From contig JACPTQ010000074.1 in the NCBI GenBank assembly GCA_016192705.1, positions 1 through 64,000 on the forward strand: 64,000 bases of DNA, written 5' to 3'. The number at the start of each line of letters is the position of its first letter. Position 1 is the first letter of the stretch. This DNA is from Deltaproteobacteria bacterium (lineage in GTDB: Bacteria; Myxococcota; JACPTQ01). Made by a program: the position numbers and the translations under genes. Below the pieces are notes generated by a model that saw nothing but the letters and a program-made list of their open reading frames with translations, was not told where the DNA came from and ran no database searches. Shown piece after piece: positions 61,990 to 64,000 of this stretch.

Positions 61990-64000
61990 ATGAGAAACAC
62001 AGTTCGCCGATTGTCACCGCTCCTTGTTGTTGTTTCGACCTTCCTCGCGCTTCATTCGTACGTTGTTTCAAAGGTTTACGCCGACAACGAATCTCGCGAA
62101 TACAAACTCACCGACCTCGCGCTCTTCACGCGATCGATCGTCCTTGTGCGCGAATACTACGTCGAGCCTCAGCGCGTCGCGCCGCGCGCCATGTTTATCG
62201 CCGCAATCGATGCGATCCAGCGAACCGTTCCCGAGGTTCTCTCGACGCACGACGAATCGGCCAACGAGCTCACGGTTTCTGTTGACACCACAACCAAGAA
62301 ATTCGCAACCGACGGAATCGAAAGCCCGTGGGAGATGTCGTTTAAGCTGAAAGAAGTTTGCCACTTCCTCGACGAAAAACTCGGCGCGCACGTTGACCGC
62401 CGCGAGATTGAGTACGCCGCGATTTCGGGGATGCTGTCGACGCTCGACCCGCACAGCGTTCTCTTGCGTCCCGACTTCTATAAGGAGATGAGCGTTTCGA
62501 CGCGCGGCCATTTCGGCGGGCTCGGAATCGTGATTTCAAATCGCGAGGGGCAGCTCACGGTGATGAAGGTCCTCGAAGAGACGCCCGCAGCGCGGCATGG
62601 CGTCAAGGCGCTCGACCGCATCGTTACGATCGACGACGAGTCGACGATCAACTTGGCGCTGTCGGACGCGGTCAACAAGCTGCGCGGACCGGTTGGGACG
62701 CAGGTCGTCGTCGGGTTCATGCGCAAAGGGTGGACGGACGCCAAGAAAAAAACTCTCACGCGGGCGCGCATCGAGATTCGAAGCATCGAGTCGCGGTCGC
62801 TGGGCGATGGAATCGGCTACGTGCGCATCAAGAGCTTTCAAGCGAACACGTCGGGCGACCTCGTGAAGCACATCGCCGATCTGAAGCGAAAAAACGGCGG
62901 GCTGAAGGGGCTTGTGCTCGATCTTCGCGGAAATACGGGCGGACTTTTGCCGGCATCGGTGCGCGTGGCCGATCTGTTCTTGGAATCGGGTGTCATCACG
63001 ACAACCGTCGGAATGAGCGATAAGGTGCGCGAGCCGCACCGCGCGACTGGCGAAGGAACGGAGCGCGACTACCCGCTCGTCGTGCTTGTGTCGCCGGGAA
63101 GCGCGTCGGCATCGGAAATTGTCGCGGGCGCCATTAAGAACAACGACCGGGGGATCGTGCTTGGCGAAACGACATTCGGGAAGGGGTCGGTGCAAGTTCT
63201 CTACGACCTGCCTGAGATTGGGCGAAAGGCGGTGTCCGCCCTCAAGCTGACGATTGCGCATTATCTGACGCCCGGTGACGTTTCGATTCAATCGGTTGGA
63301 ATCACGCCGGATATTGGGGCGATGCCCGTCATGGCCGACAAGGAACGGATCGACATCTATAACATCGAGTCGGCGCCGCGTGAGAAAGACCTCGAGCGCC
63401 ACCTGTCGCATTCGTCAGCAAAGACGCAGGAGAAACCGACGCTCAGCCTCAAGTATCTTGTGGAGCGTCCCAAGGAAGGCGTCGACCGCGACGACCCAGA
63501 CTCGGGGCCGTTTGTTGTCGACACGCCGGTTTCGCTCGCGCGGGACTTAGCGAAGCAACTCGCCGAGGCGAAAATCATCACGCGGCAGAAGGGGCTCGAA
63601 AAGGGGCGGGTGTTGGTTTTGAAACGCGAGGCGCTGGAGCGCGGGAACATTGAGAAGGCGCTCGCGAAGCTGGGGATCGATTGGTCGCCGGGCGAGAAGA
63701 AGGACGGCGCGGATTTGGCGACGTCGGTTTCGGCGACGAATGCGGGGAAAATTGGGGCGGGCGATAAGGTTGAAATCGAGCTGTCGGTTGAAAACAAAGG
63801 GTCGGCGGCCGTGCACCAGCTGCGCGCGTCGGTGAAGAGCGAGAATTCGATTTTTGATAATCGCGATTTCTTGCTCGGTCGAATTCCGCCAGGAAAGCGG
63901 ATGTCGTGGCGCCAATCGGTCACCGTGCCGAAAGACACGATCACGCGACGCGACACGCTCACGTTCACGTTCAGCGAAGCAAACGGCGTCATCCCGGCGC
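61990..64000 (+). CDS. Carboxy-terminal processing protease (S41, CtpA type), 3' end beyond window
   Basis: The frame from the ATG at 61990 (AGGAAGG four bases upstream) is open for 670 codons to the right edge, so the gene is partial. It has a signal/anchor (LLVVVSTFLALHSYVVS) and an N-terminal helical region, then DPHSVLLRPDFYKEM. The PDZ domain (GGLGIVISNREGQLTVMKVL, AARHGVKALDRIVTIDD) and an S41 protease core follow, with the catalytic Ser in SPGSASASEIVAGA and Lys in TFGKGSVQVLYDLPE. After about residue 570 a beta domain of CARDB type begins (KVEIELSVENKGSAAVHQ). It trims or degrades envelope proteins. Confidence 0.93.
   Translation, partial: MRNTVRRLSPLLVVVSTFLALHSYVVSKVYADNESREYKLTDLALFTRSIVLVREYYVEPQRVAPRAMFIAAIDAIQRTVPEVLSTHDESANELTVSVDTTTKKFATDGIESPWEMSFKLKEVCHFLDEKLGAHVDRREIEYAAISGMLSTLDPHSVLLRPDFYKEMSVSTRGHFGGLGIVISNREGQLTVMKVLEETPAARHGVKALDRIVTIDDESTINLALSDAVNKLRGPVGTQVVVGFMRKGWTDAKKKTLTRARIEIRSIESRSLGDGIGYVRIKSFQANTSGDLVKHIADLKRKNGGLKGLVLDLRGNTGGLLPASVRVADLFLESGVITTTVGMSDKVREPHRATGEGTERDYPLVVLVSPGSASASEIVAGAIKNNDRGIVLGETTFGKGSVQVLYDLPEIGRKAVSALKLTIAHYLTPGDVSIQSVGITPDIGAMPVMADKERIDIYNIESAPREKDLERHLSHSSAKTQEKPTLSLKYLVERPKEGVDRDDPDSGPFVVDTPVSLARDLAKQLAEAKIITRQKGLEKGRVLVLKREALERGNIEKALAKLGIDWSPGEKKDGADLATSVSATNAGKIGAGDKVEIELSVENKGSAAVHQLRASVKSENSIFDNRDFLLGRIPPGKRMSWRQSVTVPKDTITRRDTLTFTFSEANGVIPA

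Noticed and set aside
1-64000. tRNA or rRNA genes, CRISPR arrays, intact insertion sequences, prophage, replication origin
   Set aside because: None seen on reading: no cloverleaf with a TTCGA loop, no spaced identical repeats and no transposase or integrase motif. A tRNA scan would be needed to exclude a tRNA fully.

Overview
The window is high-GC, densely packed bacterial chromosome. Its gene content points to a predatory or social deltaproteobacterium of the Myxococcota type. The signs are Cys-rich lipoproteins with Kazal-like and MopE-like motifs, a von Willebrand A lipoprotein, a response regulator fused to DUF4388-like, J-like and TPR modules, a Ser/Thr kinase beside an FHA sigma-54 activator, two adjacent ArsA-type ATPases, and stand-alone sigma-region-4 and MerR-like proteins. 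This placement is inference from families; no rRNA or tRNA gene was found. Many genes use GTG or TTG starts. Several lack a Shine-Dalgarno sequence and start only 2-10 bases after a plausible -10 box.

Layout. 0-7 kb: an envelope lipoprotein, the REC/DUF4388/J/TPR protein, an unknown membrane protein and secA. 7-13 kb (minus strand): two paralogous small lipoproteins, an aminotransferase, coaD, rsmD, an RNase Z-like hydrolase, a secreted unknown and a REC-HD-GYP phosphodiesterase. 13-17.4 kb (plus): a PDZ-like lipoprotein, two small ORFs, a secreted ComEC-like hydrolase with its DUF3006 partner, a Cys-rich lipoprotein and a DAACS symporter. 17.4-24.5 kb (minus): an RCC1 remnant, unknown, VWA and coiled-coil envelope proteins, then arsA-like2/arsA-like1/murI. 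24.5-32.9 kb: an M1 aminopeptidase, a monohaem lipoprotein, an M23 peptidase, a P13-like membrane protein and an OPT transporter. 33-37.3 kb: a pyrimidine operon (membrane protein, pyrR, pyrB, pyrC, carA) that appears to run on into the OPT gene. 37.3-37.8 kb: a gene-free stretch with long imperfect inverted repeats. 37.8-45.5 kb: pabB, aldehyde dehydrogenase, a membrane phosphoesterase, a CAP lipoprotein, a ComEA-like protein, an EamA transporter and a Kazal-like lipoprotein.

The most unusual locus is 45.7-51.2 kb. Here selD, a lipoprotein with a TIG and a cohesin-like domain, an M1-like metalloprotease ending in a dockerin, and a second frameshifted peptidase-dockerin copy follow one another, the first three with 4-base overlaps. 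This looks like a self-contained cohesin-dockerin pair that could hold a secreted protease on the cell envelope. The selD gene reads through an in-frame TGA at its catalytic cysteine position, followed by a perfect 7-bp hairpin. It is therefore very probably a selenoprotein whose true start lies 81 bases upstream of the first uninterrupted start codon.

51.4-64 kb: MerR-like and sigma-region-4 regulators; an operon of Ser/Thr kinase, TPR protein, FHA-GAF-AAA sigma-54 activator and a large repeat-domain surface protein; larE; a pentapeptide-repeat protein; a dispersed palindromic repeat; a small membrane protein; and a CtpA-type S41 protease running off the end of the window.
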